From contig JBJMGI010000062.1 of assembly GCA_045807945.1 (NCBI GenBank), positions 1-10,512 on the forward strand: a stretch of DNA of 10,512 bases, read 5' to 3'. The notes under the pieces are model-generated. The model was given only the letters and a program-made list of their open reading frames with translations, did no database searches and had not been told where the DNA came from. A program made the position numbers and the translations under genes. This stretch comes from CAVQGF01 sp045807945 (GTDB lineage Bacteria > Acidobacteriota > Terriglobia > Terriglobales > Acidobacteriaceae). Below are positions 1-6,491 of the stretch, piece by piece (position 1 is the first letter of the stretch; every line of letters starts with the position of its first letter).

Positions 1-1977
1 GGTGTTGTAGTGAGTGGTCGCTCGCTGCGGTTGCAATCCATCCGCCGGCTCAAAGTTGATGTCTTCCCCATGGCCGAAATTCGTGTCGAACTGCAGCCAT
101 GAAAACACCTGCGAATTGAAAAAGAATTCCTGATGCCAAAAGGGATAGCGCCGGTCGTGGGGCAGAGTATCGAAATCCGTGGGCCTGAGTGTGCTGCTTC
201 CGGTGTTCGCCCACGCTCCAAAGATCGTGTTGCGGGCCACCGAAAAGCGGTAATCCGCACTGTACTCTGTCTCCAGGTTCGCGCCATCGTGCGACCAGGC
301 ATCATTCATCTCGAATTCCGGTCCATGCCAGACAAGGAATTTTCCGTTGTGCCAGAACTTGTAGTCGTAATACGTGCTGGTGCGACGAACGTCAGGACGA
401 CGGAACGAGCCCGTCCGGTTCCGGAAGCCCTCGGTGTTGTCGTTGTACTCAGTGTTGAAGTCATAGGTGCGCGTGCCGGTCTCAAGACGCAGCCTGATGC
501 CATTCCCCTCGAGCAGCGTTCCGTCCTGCAAACGGGTAGAAGCGCGCACCGCTCCACCCAGCGCGATCCAGTTCTGGTGGAACCGGTAGCGAAAATCAAT
601 TCCCGCGGCGCGGTTGTAACGCGTCTGGCAAAGCGCCTCCGTCGGAAGGGTGCAGTCCTCAGTGGCACCGTTGAACTCGCGGTCGGCATAGATGAATCCA
701 AAGCTGTTCTGGTTACCGAAATTCTGGTTCAGCCGGACGATCCCGAAATAGGCACGCTTGTTGTAATTGGGATCGTTGACGTCGACGAATTTCCCAACCG
801 ACTGGTCGTCGCTTGCCAGCAGCCCGATATCCGTCTTTTCCGCCAGTTTTCCCGTCAACCGCAACCCGAATTGCGGATCGATGATGCGCCGCGTGAAATA
901 GAGGTCCACAGGAGTGGCGAAGAAGTTTGCATTCTCCTGAAAAAAGGGCCGCTTCTCCGGAAAGAAAACTTCGAAGCGCTGGTTGGTCGTGATTTGCGGC
1001 TGGTCCGACTCGACCTGGCTGAAATCCGGATTCACCGTGACGTCGAGCACCAGTTTGTCTTTGATGATCACCTTTGAATCAAGGCCGGCATCGAGCTTCG
1101 CTGGCTTAGAGGTAAAGAACGGGGCATCTTCGTTGCGCGCATCGAGCACGTGATTGTTCGAGGTGAACAGCGAGTACGGCACGAACTGCATATTGCGACC
1201 GGGCGAGATGTTCTCGAATCCGGTAAGCGTCCCCGCTTGATTGAGTCGGCCGTGCACTCGGTGTGTGATCGCCGGCCAAGTGTCACTCTCGTTCTTGCGC
1301 GGCGTGTCTCGTTGCAGCCAGAGGCCCCAATCCTGTTGCGCCGCATTGCTGAAGCGAAGCGATTTGAACGGGATCTCAAAAATCGCCACCCATCCTTTAT
1401 CAGTGAGCTTGGCCCGCGAATTCCACACTGTGTCCCAAGCCAGGTCAAATCCATTCTCTTCGGTCCAGATCGCCTCCTGTTGAACAGCTAAGGGGTTCAA
1501 GAAAAACGCGTACCCGCGACGCTTGTCGTGAAACGAATCGAAGATCACCCCGACCTGGTCTTCCTGGTCGATCATCTCGCGCCGCACCATGTGCGAACGG
1601 ATGCTTTTGGTATCGGTATCAAATGCCAGGTAGGCAACGTAGATATTCTTCGCGTCGTAGCCAAGGTAAGCGACGGTTCGCTGCGTTGCCGGCTTGCCGT
1701 CGTCAGGATCTGTCTGGGTGAACTTGTCGATCTTCGTCATTCCCAGAGATTCGGGCTCGACGCCATCCATTGGGAGCATGGCCTCGAAGTTTGGAGGACG
1801 CGAGATCTTCGCAATGCGCGCAGTCTTCGTTCCCTCTTCGACGACCGGCGTCGCAGTGGAGGGAGTTTTCGCACGCGCAACCATCGTCTGCGTACTTGCG
1901 ATGACCGCGAATGTCAGCAAAACAATAGGAACCGAGAGGAGAGGTCGTGATTTGAGTACGCGTCTTGTGGGGTTCAC
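1..1977 (-). CDS. DUF5916 / CBM9-like outer-membrane-type protein, C-terminus cut by window edge
   Basis: I translated this frame by hand from a GTG at 1977 and it stays open for 659 codons to base 1, so the C-terminus lies outside the window. A strong Shine-Dalgarno (GGAGGAGG, 1989-1982) precedes the GTG. Residues 1-36 look like a signal peptide: a basic N-terminus, then a hydrophobic run PLLSVPIVLLTFAVIAS. Residues about 58-255 resemble the CBM9-like sugar-binding fold that begins this family. Residues 311-353 carry the DUF5916 hallmark: NPDFSQVESD (316-325), then FFPEKRPFFQEN (338-349). The rest is rich in aromatic, alternating residues, as in an outer-membrane beta-barrel. Family members usually exceed 700 residues, so a modest part is missing. 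The substrate is unknown; the family is often described as carbohydrate-related or a beta-barrel. It lies 73 bp downstream of ruvB. The family call is confident; the function is not. Confidence 0.88.
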   Translation of the reverse strand, partial: MNPTRRVLKSRPLLSVPIVLLTFAVIASTQTMVARAKTPSTATPVVEEGTKTARIAKISRPPNFEAMLPMDGVEPESLGMTKIDKFTQTDPDDGKPATQRTVAYLGYDAKNIYVAYLAFDTDTKSIRSHMVRREMIDQEDQVGVIFDSFHDKRRGYAFFLNPLAVQQEAIWTEENGFDLAWDTVWNSRAKLTDKGWVAIFEIPFKSLRFSNAAQQDWGLWLQRDTPRKNESDTWPAITHRVHGRLNQAGTLTGFENISPGRNMQFVPYSLFTSNNHVLDARNEDAPFFTSKPAKLDAGLDSKVIIKDKLVLDVTVNPDFSQVESDQPQITTNQRFEVFFPEKRPFFQENANFFATPVDLYFTRRIIDPQFGLRLTGKLAEKTDIGLLASDDQSVGKFVDVNDPNYNKRAYFGIVRLNQNFGNQNSFGFIYADREFNGATEDCTLPTEALCQTRYNRAAGIDFRYRFHQNWIALGGAVRASTRLQDGTLLEGNGIRLRLETGTRTYDFNTEYNDNTEGFRNRTGSFRRPDVRRTSTYYDYKFWHNGKFLVWHGPEFEMNDAWSHDGANLETEYSADYRFSVARNTIFGAWANTGSSTLRPTDFDTLPHDRRYPFWHQEFFFNSQVFSWLQFDTNFGHGEDINFEPADGLQPQRATTHYNT

Positions 1978-2050
1978 GACCCCTCCTCCGGTTTAGGGTG
2001 GCAAGTTGTGTGTTAGACGCGTTGCTACAGAAAGGTAAGCAAATCACGAA

Positions 2051-3091
2051 CTAAAACAGCGCGTTCTGCCGTCGGGAAGGTGTGATCCCGAAGTGGTCGT
2101 ACGCCAGCTTGGTTGCGACCCTACCTCGAGGCGTTCTGTCGAGAAATCCGATCTGAATGAGGAACGGCTCATAAATTTCTTCGATCGCGTCCGATTCTTC
2201 CGCTAGCGCAGCCGCAAGCGTATTCAGTCCAACCGGCCCGCCTTGGTATTTCTCGATGATGGTCAGCATCAGCTTGCGGTCGATCTCGTCGAAGCCGTGC
2301 TTGTCTACTTCCAGCATCTCGAGCGCAGACTGCGCACACGCTTTATCAATGTGCCCCGCGCCGCGGACTTGCGCAAAGTCGCGGACGCGTCGCAACAACC
2401 TGTTGGCGATGCGCGGTGTTCCCCGCGCTCGGCTGGCAAGTTCGGCTGCGCCTGCGCGATCGATGGTTACGCCTAGAATCTCCGCCGACCGCTCAATGAT
2501 GAACTGCAACTCGTCGGCTGTATAAAACTCGAGCCGCAGCAGCAGGCCAAAGCGCGACCGCAGTGGCGCCGAGATTAATCCCGCACGAGTGGTCGCTGCC
2601 ACAAACGTAAACGGCTGGACATCGATCGTGTGCGTGCGTGCGGAAGGCCCCTGCCCAATGATGATGTCGAGCTTGTAGTCCTCGATGGCGGAATAAAGGA
2701 TTTCTTCCAGCGCGGGCTGGAGTCTATGCACTTCGTCAAAAAATAGGACTTGCTTGTCCTGCACGTTGGTCAAGATGGCCGTGAGGTCGCCTTTGATCTG
2801 CAGCGTCGGACCCGACGTCTGCTGGTACGCCACACCGAGCTCATTTGCGATGATGCTCGCAAGCGTCGTCTTCCCCAGCCCCGGCGGCCCATACAAAAGG
2901 ATGTGGTCCAGCGCTTCGCCTCGCGATTTCGCCGCCTCGATCGCGACCGTCAGGTTTTCTTTGACTTTGGATTGCCCAACAAATTCTTTTAACAGCCGCG
3001 GGCGCAGCTTGAGTTCGTAGCTGTCTTCTTCAGGAAGGTGCTGGCCTGTGACCAGGCGCTCTTTCGATTCAGTTTGCTTGGGAATTGCCAC
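2051..3091 (-). CDS. ruvB: RuvB, Holliday junction branch migration ATPase
   Basis: RuvB is the hexameric AAA+ motor that, with RuvA, drives branch migration of Holliday junctions in recombination and repair. The 346-residue product has the normal family length. Visible motifs are Walker A GPPGLGKT (68-75), Walker B FFDEVHRL (117-124), sensor 1 ATTRAG (166-171), the arginine-finger segment RSRFG (178-182), sensor 2 RGTPRIANRLLRR (223-235), and the C-terminal winged-helix region with FLDRTPRGR (316-324). The start is a GTG with no convincing Shine-Dalgarno. No other in-frame start lies between it and the conserved SYELKLRPR segment, so it is kept. ruvA and ruvC are not adjacent. The nearest upstream gene is a small ORF 47 bp away, which could be co-transcribed. 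All ATPase motifs are intact. Confidence 0.97.
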   Translation of the reverse strand: MAIPKQTESKERLVTGQHLPEEDSYELKLRPRLLKEFVGQSKVKENLTVAIEAAKSRGEALDHILLYGPPGLGKTTLASIIANELGVAYQQTSGPTLQIKGDLTAILTNVQDKQVLFFDEVHRLQPALEEILYSAIEDYKLDIIIGQGPSARTHTIDVQPFTFVAATTRAGLISAPLRSRFGLLLRLEFYTADELQFIIERSAEILGVTIDRAGAAELASRARGTPRIANRLLRRVRDFAQVRGAGHIDKACAQSALEMLEVDKHGFDEIDRKLMLTIIEKYQGGPVGLNTLAAALAEESDAIEEIYEPFLIQIGFLDRTPRGRVATKLAYDHFGITPSRRQNALF

Positions 3092-3138
3092 TCTAACGCG
3101 AGTTTAGCATTGAAATCCGGCCTGACCCGCAGAGGAAA

Positions 3139-3345
3139 TTACGCCGACTTGCGTGTGGCACCAAGATCCATCAGCACGTCTTGCTGTTCGCAGCGGCTGC
3201 CTTCATATGTAGCGTGGATAAGCCGCATGTTGCTGGTGTAATTGCCGGCGACCGCCTTCGCCAGTTCGATATCCACGAACGAAGCAGCCAGGTGCCACTT
3301 CTCGTTCGCGCACAGCCATATCTCGAATTGTTCCCAGCGCCCCAT
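3139..3345 (-). CDS. Small hypothetical protein (68 aa) upstream of ruvB
   Basis: I do not recognise this gene by name. The product starts MGRWEQFEIW and is compact and mixed in composition. It has aromatic residues spaced as in a small beta-alpha fold (WEQFEIW, KWHLAASF), then a helical run DIELAKAVAGNY and a beta-type run MRLIHATYEG. It has no signal peptide, no membrane segment and only two cysteines. The ATG at 3345 is preferred over a TTG one codon upstream. No clear Shine-Dalgarno is visible, which lowers confidence. It lies in the same direction as ruvB, 47 bp upstream, and downstream of the rpmE terminator. The sequence has the look of a real globular protein, unlike the shadow frames here, which are rich in Arg, Ser and Ala. 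Confidence 0.6.
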   Translation of the reverse strand: MGRWEQFEIWLCANEKWHLAASFVDIELAKAVAGNYTSNMRLIHATYEGSRCEQQDVLMDLGATRKSA

Positions 3346-3383
3346 CAAAATTCAGATGTCGCCCTGCCGACGGATGATTGCCG

Positions 3384-3417
3384 CAAAAAACAAGCCCACG
3401 GGGTCAGGCCGTGGGCT
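3384..3417 (-). terminator. Rho-independent terminator of rpmE
   Basis: A perfect 9-bp stem (AGCCCACGG / CCGTGGGCT at 3393-3401 and 3409-3417) with a 7-nt loop is followed on the minus strand by TGTTTTTTG. It lies about 20 bp after the rpmE stop, in the right orientation. Confidence 0.9.
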
Positions 3418-3437
3418 GTCTCTTGCAATGAGAGAAC

Positions 3438-3662
3438 TTACGCGCGCTTTTTCGCGGCGTCAGACTTCGCGTACTTGCGGTTGAAGCGCTCGACGCGGCC
3501 GGCCGTATCAACCAGCTTCTGTTTGCCGGTGAAGAACGGGTGGCAATTCGAGCAGATTTCCAGACCGATGTCGCTCTTGTGGGTCGAACGGGTGGTAAAC
3601 ACGTTGCCGCACGCGCAATGCACGCGCACTTCGTTGTATGCGGGATGAATAGCTGCCTTCAT
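3438..3662 (-). CDS. rpmE: 50S ribosomal protein L31 (zinc-binding, four-Cys form)
   Basis: L31 is a small protein of the large ribosomal subunit that helps bridge the two subunits. The 74-residue product begins MKAAIHPAYN, which matches the family N-terminus, and ends in a basic tail DAAKKRA. Cysteines at 16, 18, 37 and 40 (HCACGN and ICSNC) make this the zinc-holding C+ type rather than the zinc-free paralogue. The CSNCHPFFTGKQK stretch is the family core. The ATG at 3662 is chosen because the L31 N-terminus starts there. An in-frame TTG 60 bp upstream would add 20 unrelated residues and overlap the promoter. An AGGAAAGG Shine-Dalgarno-like run lies about 12 nt upstream. It appears monocistronic, with its own promoter and terminator. 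Confidence 0.97.
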   Translation of the reverse strand: MKAAIHPAYNEVRVHCACGNVFTTRSTHKSDIGLEICSNCHPFFTGKQKLVDTAGRVERFNRKYAKSDAAKKRA

Positions 3663-3693
3663 GTTGCTTTGGGACCTTTCCTGCGAAACCTTG

Positions 3694-3722
3694 ATTTTAC
3701 AGGAGATGCTCTGGTCGGGCAA
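3694..3722 (-). promoter_or_regulatory. Predicted sigma-70 promoter of rpmE
   Basis: On the minus strand, TTGCCC (3722-3717, 4/6 match to the -35 consensus) and TAAAAT (3699-3694, 5/6 match to -10) are separated by exactly 17 bp. Transcription would start about 25 nt upstream of the rpmE ATG. Called from sequence only. Confidence 0.6.
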
Positions 3723-3752
3723 TAGGATTCAGGCCGTCTGGGGTGGCTGCTT

Positions 3753-3789
3753 TGAAAAATGGGCGGGAGACGCGGCCAGTGCGTCTCCC
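3753..3789 (-). terminator. Rho-independent terminator of the Ser/Thr-rich gene
   Basis: A perfect 9-bp stem (GGGAGACGC at 3765-3773, GCGTCTCCC at 3781-3789) with a 7-nt loop is followed on the minus strand by CGCCCATTTTTC. It lies 11 bp after the stop of the Ser/Thr-rich gene. The U tract is short (five) and offset, but the position fits well. Confidence 0.8.
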
Positions 3790-3800
3790 TTCCCGATAGC

Positions 3801-4571
3801 TTACCGAGGATTAGACGACGGAGTCGTCGAGTTGCTCGGGGTGCTGGTGTTCGGAGTCGACTGGGAGTTCGGAGTCGTCGACGTGCCGTTCGGAGTAGTG
3901 GTCGCGCCGCTGGAGGTCGATCCCGGAGTCATAGTCCCGCTGCTGCTGCTCGTGCCGGTAGTGTCGGTCGAGCTGCCGGTGTTTGAAGACTGGGGAACGG
4001 CCGATCCGCTGGCCGGAACACAATCCGCGCTGGCAGTGCTGGTGGTGCCCGGCGCCGCGGTGGTGCTGGTCGACGTGGTACCAGTGGTGGAAGAGCTGCT
4101 CGGCGACGTGCTGCTGCTCGAGCTCGGCATTGAGCTTGAGGAGCTGCTGGGCGAAGTGCTGGTGCTCGAACTTGGCGAAGTGCTGCTTGAGCTGGGGGAA
4201 GTGCTGCTCGTGGAGCTGCTCGGCGTCGAGGTGGTGGTGCTGGTCGACCCAGTCGCGTTCGCACTGGTGCGAGGCACCATGCCCGCAGGGCAGTTGCTGC
4301 TGGTTGAAGAAGCGCTCGGACTAGTCGAGCTCGCGCCAGTCGAAGATCCCGTCTGCGAAGAAGACGGCATCGTCGAGCTGCTTCCGGTCGAGCTGCCCGT
4401 CTGCGACGAAGTCGAAGGTGTGGTCGAGCTGCTGCCGGTTGTATCCTGCGATCCCGTTGAGGAAGTCGAAGGCGAAGTTGTTGTGGTTGTTGTGCTGGTG
4501 GTCGAAGAGGTCTGCGCGGCGGCCCATGTGGCGCACGCTGTCAGAACCAGGATCGTCGTCAATTTCTTCAT
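3801..4571 (-). CDS. Secreted, extremely Ser/Thr-rich low-complexity protein (256 aa)
   Basis: I do not recognise a named family. The start MKKLTTILVLTACATWAAAQ is a clear Sec signal peptide, with likely cleavage after AAA at residue 19. The mature protein is almost wholly Ser, Thr, Pro and Gly, with motifs such as SPSSSS and STSP. Two short islands break the pattern: NCPAGMVPRT (93-102) and DCVPASGSAVPQ (183-194). Each holds one of the only two mature cysteines, so they could form a disulfide. There is no C-terminal membrane anchor, so it is probably periplasmic or extracellular. The composition resembles O-glycosylated mucin-like linkers, but that is inference. The ATG is supported by GAGGA nine nt upstream. 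It lies downstream of a similar secreted gene, separated by a strong terminator, and has its own terminator. Function unknown. Confidence 0.8.
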   Translation of the reverse strand: MKKLTTILVLTACATWAAAQTSSTTSTTTTTTSPSTSSTGSQDTTGSSSTTPSTSSQTGSSTGSSSTMPSSSQTGSSTGASSTSPSASSTSSNCPAGMVPRTSANATGSTSTTTSTPSSSTSSTSPSSSSTSPSSSTSTSPSSSSSSMPSSSSSTSPSSSSTTGTTSTSTTAAPGTTSTASADCVPASGSAVPQSSNTGSSTDTTGTSSSSGTMTPGSTSSGATTTPNGTSTTPNSQSTPNTSTPSNSTTPSSNPR

Positions 4572-4640
4572 GTTTTTCTGTCCTCGTGTATCGAGTGGCT
4601 ATCTATGCGATGCCCATTCTTCAGTGCAGGTGCGCCCGTC

Positions 4641-4675
4641 AGAAAACGAAAAAAGGGCCGGCGCTGGGCCGGCCC
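4641..4675 (-). terminator. Strong rho-independent terminator of the Gly/Ser/Thr-rich gene
   Basis: An 8-bp GC-only stem (GGGCCGGC 4655-4662 with GCCGGCCC 4668-4675) and a 5-nt loop are followed on the minus strand by TTTTTTCGTTTTC. It lies 25 bp after the stop at 4700 and separates the two low-complexity genes. Confidence 0.92.
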
Positions 4676-4699
4676 CTTCTGGTAGAGATTGATCCAGGT

Positions 4700-5494
4700 T
4701 TATTTCCGCTTGCGACGGAACCACGCGCCCAAGCCCATGGAGCCGGAGCCAAGTAGCGTCAGCAGAGGTAGCGGAGAAGCAGTCTGCGGCATTCCGCTCG
4801 CCGAAGACCCGCCATTCTGATCGCTTGAGTTCGCCGAAGCCGCGCCGCGATGATGCTTTTTCCCACCGGTGGCGTTCGGATCGGTGCTGCTGCTGGTGGC
4901 CGTTTGGTCCGTGCTCGAACCAGTCGTGCCGCTAGCGCTCGCGCCGGATTGGTCAGTGCTCGAACCGGTGGTGCCGCTCGCGGAGCCGGAGGTGCCGGTC
5001 TGATCAGTCGAGCTTCCAGTCGTGCCAGACGTCGAGCCCATGCTTCCGCTTGAGCCGCTCGTCCCGGTGCTTCCAGATGCGCCTGATTGGTCGGAGCCGG
5101 AGCCCGAAGTCGAACCCATGCTTCCGCTCGATCCCGTGGTTCCTGCGCCCGTGCTTCCGGATGTTCCTGAGCCAGCGCCCATGCTGCCGCTGCTGCCCGT
5201 CGTTCCCGCCGCGCCGCTTTGATCGGTGCTCGAGCCGCTGGTCCCACTCGTGCTGGAACCTGTCGTCCCTGCGCTGCCCGAAGGAGTGGTGCTCTGGTCA
5301 GTGCCAGTCGCGCCGGTTCCGGTCGTGCTGCCGGTGTTAGCAGAACCTGTGCCCTGATCGGTTGTGCTGCCCGATGTAGCCGAGCCGCTGCCCGTGCTAC
5401 CCGCGCCGCCAGAAGCGCTGCCGCTTCCGGTCTGCGCCAAAGCCATCGCTCCCGAGATCACCACGATCCCAAAGAGTGTGAGTGTCTTATTCAT
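4700..5494 (-). CDS. Secreted Gly/Ser/Thr-rich repeat protein with C-terminal MPQTAS sorting-like tail (264 aa)
   Basis: No named family is recognised. Residues 1-20 form a Sec signal peptide (MNKTLTLFGI..., likely cleavage ALA|Q). Residues 21-210 are Gly/Ser/Thr rich with imperfect repeats: GSSGSMG at 100, 121 and 147, and GTTGSSTDQ at 157, 174 and 189. A basic patch GKKHHRG follows (211-217). The C-terminus is tripartite: MPQTAS (235-240), a hydrophobic stretch of about 18 residues (PLPLLTLLGSGSMGLGAW), then FRRKRK. This layout matches LPXTG-type and other CTERM sorting signals, so the protein may be processed and anchored at the cell surface; that is inference. GAGGT eight nt upstream supports the ATG. 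It neighbours another secreted low-complexity gene but ends in its own terminator. There are no cysteines in the mature part. Confidence 0.83.
   Translation of the reverse strand: MNKTLTLFGIVVISGAMALAQTGSGSASGGAGSTGSGSATSGSTTDQGTGSANTGSTTGTGATGTDQSTTPSGSAGTTGSSTSGTSGSSTDQSGAAGTTGSSGSMGAGSGTSGSTGAGTTGSSGSMGSTSGSGSDQSGASGSTGTSGSSGSMGSTSGTTGSSTDQTGTSGSASGTTGSSTDQSGASASGTTGSSTDQTATSSSTDPNATGGKKHHRGAASANSSDQNGGSSASGMPQTASPLPLLTLLGSGSMGLGAWFRRKRK
4898..5026 (-). repeat. Coding repeats GTTGSSTDQ, three copies
   Basis: Within the Gly/Ser/Thr-rich protein, the nine-residue unit GTTGSSTDQ occurs at residues 157, 174 and 189 (spacing 17 and 15). Each copy is followed by SG, TG or TA. The repeats are exact at protein level but diverged in codons, so this is not a recent DNA duplication. 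Confidence 0.8.
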
Positions 5495-5676
5495 TTCAAA
5501 TACCTCGCGAGATTTTTTTTGACATCGCCTATGTCTTCAATCATTCGACGAAGTTAAGGAGTAGTAGTGGGATGGCTCTACCGCTGACAGAAGGGGCGTG
5601 TCACTAGTCGCCAGAGCTGGATTTACGACGGCAAACGCCACTGCCCCAGTTCTCATCCCAGCCACTAAGGCCCCTA

Positions 5677-6432
5677 ATGCCACTGTGGTTCATGAGTTTG
5701 TTCTGGGGATTGCTCGGAGGAGCAGCCCTCATTGTCGGCGCAAGTGTCGGATATTTCGCGCGGGTGCAGCAGCGCATGGTCGCGGGCGTCATGGCCTTCG
5801 GAAGCGGGGTCCTCATCTCCGCTTTAGCGTTCGATCTCATGGATGAGGCTTTCCACCGCGGAGGATTTCTTCCCGTCAGCCTCGGCTTTGTCAGCGGCGC
5901 GGCTGCTTATACAGGCGCGAATGTCGTGCTTGCCAGGCACGGAGCCAAACATCGCAAGCGCTCCGGCGGTAAACAACCGTCGGAGCGCGAGCACCCCGGC
6001 AGTGGACTCGCGATCGCGATTGGTGCACTCCTCGATGGCATTCCCGAGTCCATCGCCATCGGCGTCAGCATGATCGCAGGCGGCGCTGTCAGTGTAGTGA
6101 CCGTCGCTGCAGTTTTCTTGTCGAACATTCCGGAAGGGCTATCAAGTTCCGCAGGAATGAAAATTGCGGGGCGTTCCAAGGCTTATGTCTTCGGAGTGTG
6201 GTCCGCGATCGCCATCATCTCCGGCTTCGCCGCGCTAGTTGGCTACACCGTGTTTCGCCACTTTGACGCTGGCGTGATCGCGGCGACTGTTGCTGTGGCT
6301 GCCGGCGCGATCCTTTCGATGCTCGCGGACACTATGATCCCGGAAGCGTTCGAGGAGACACACAACTTCGCCGGCCTGATCACAGTGTTGGGCTTCCTCG
6401 TCGCATTCATTCTGACGAAGCTGAACGGCTGA
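5677..6432 (+). CDS. ZIP-family divalent metal transporter (251 aa)
   Basis: ZIP proteins carry zinc, iron or other divalent cations into the cytoplasm across the inner membrane. The product has about eight hydrophobic segments, beginning at residues 7-26, 34-52 and 65-85. A His/Lys/Arg-rich cytoplasmic loop (86-108) sits before the fourth segment, as is typical of the family. The metal-site motifs are DGIPES (120-125, helix 4) and SNIPEG (149-154, helix 5). The common bacterial ZIPs have HNxPEG in helix 4, so this belongs to the DGIPES/SNxPEG subgroup. MIPEAFEETH (220-229) adds further possible ligands. The ATG at 5677 has a weak AAGG seven nt upstream. The gene stands alone on the plus strand, between a divergent secreted-protein gene and the convergent aceA. 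The metal cannot be told from sequence; zinc is a guess. Confidence 0.9.
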   Translation: MPLWFMSLFWGLLGGAALIVGASVGYFARVQQRMVAGVMAFGSGVLISALAFDLMDEAFHRGGFLPVSLGFVSGAAAYTGANVVLARHGAKHRKRSGGKQPSEREHPGSGLAIAIGALLDGIPESIAIGVSMIAGGAVSVVTVAAVFLSNIPEGLSSSAGMKIAGRSKAYVFGVWSAIAIISGFAALVGYTVFRHFDAGVIAATVAVAAGAILSMLADTMIPEAFEETHNFAGLITVLGFLVAFILTKLNG

Positions 6433-6443
6433 ACTGTGCCAAA

Positions 6444-6480
6444 CAAAAAAAGCCACCAGCAATCGCCGGTGGCTTTGTTG
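6444..6480. terminator. Bidirectional terminator between the ZIP gene and aceA
   Basis: The stem AGCCACC (6451-6457) / GGTGGCT (6468-6474) encloses a 10-nt loop. The minus-strand side runs into TTTTTTTG, a strong terminator for aceBA. The plus side has TTTGTTG, a weaker one for the ZIP gene. It lies between two convergent stops (6432 and 6492). Confidence 0.88.
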
Positions 6481-6491
6481 GGAACGGAAAA

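Noticed and set aside
133..1077. Plus-strand open frame of 314 codons
   Set aside because: It is antisense to the DUF5916 gene, whose frame carries recognisable family motifs, a signal peptide and a ribosome site. The plus frame has no recognisable domain.
3663..3722. 20-residue N-terminal extension of L31 from a TTG
   Set aside because: L31 proteins start at MKAAIHP or equivalent, and the extension overlaps the predicted rpmE promoter.
3930..4560. CTG/GTCG-type microsatellite runs that could suggest a DNA repeat array
   Set aside because: They follow from Ser/Thr codon runs in a translated gene. Units are irregular, with no spacer-repeat pattern of a CRISPR array.
3661..4692. Plus-strand open frame of 343 codons rich in Val, Leu and Glu
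   Set aside because: It is the mirror of the Ser/Thr-rich codons on the minus strand and lacks a coherent start or domain. The minus frame has a signal peptide, ribosome site and terminator.
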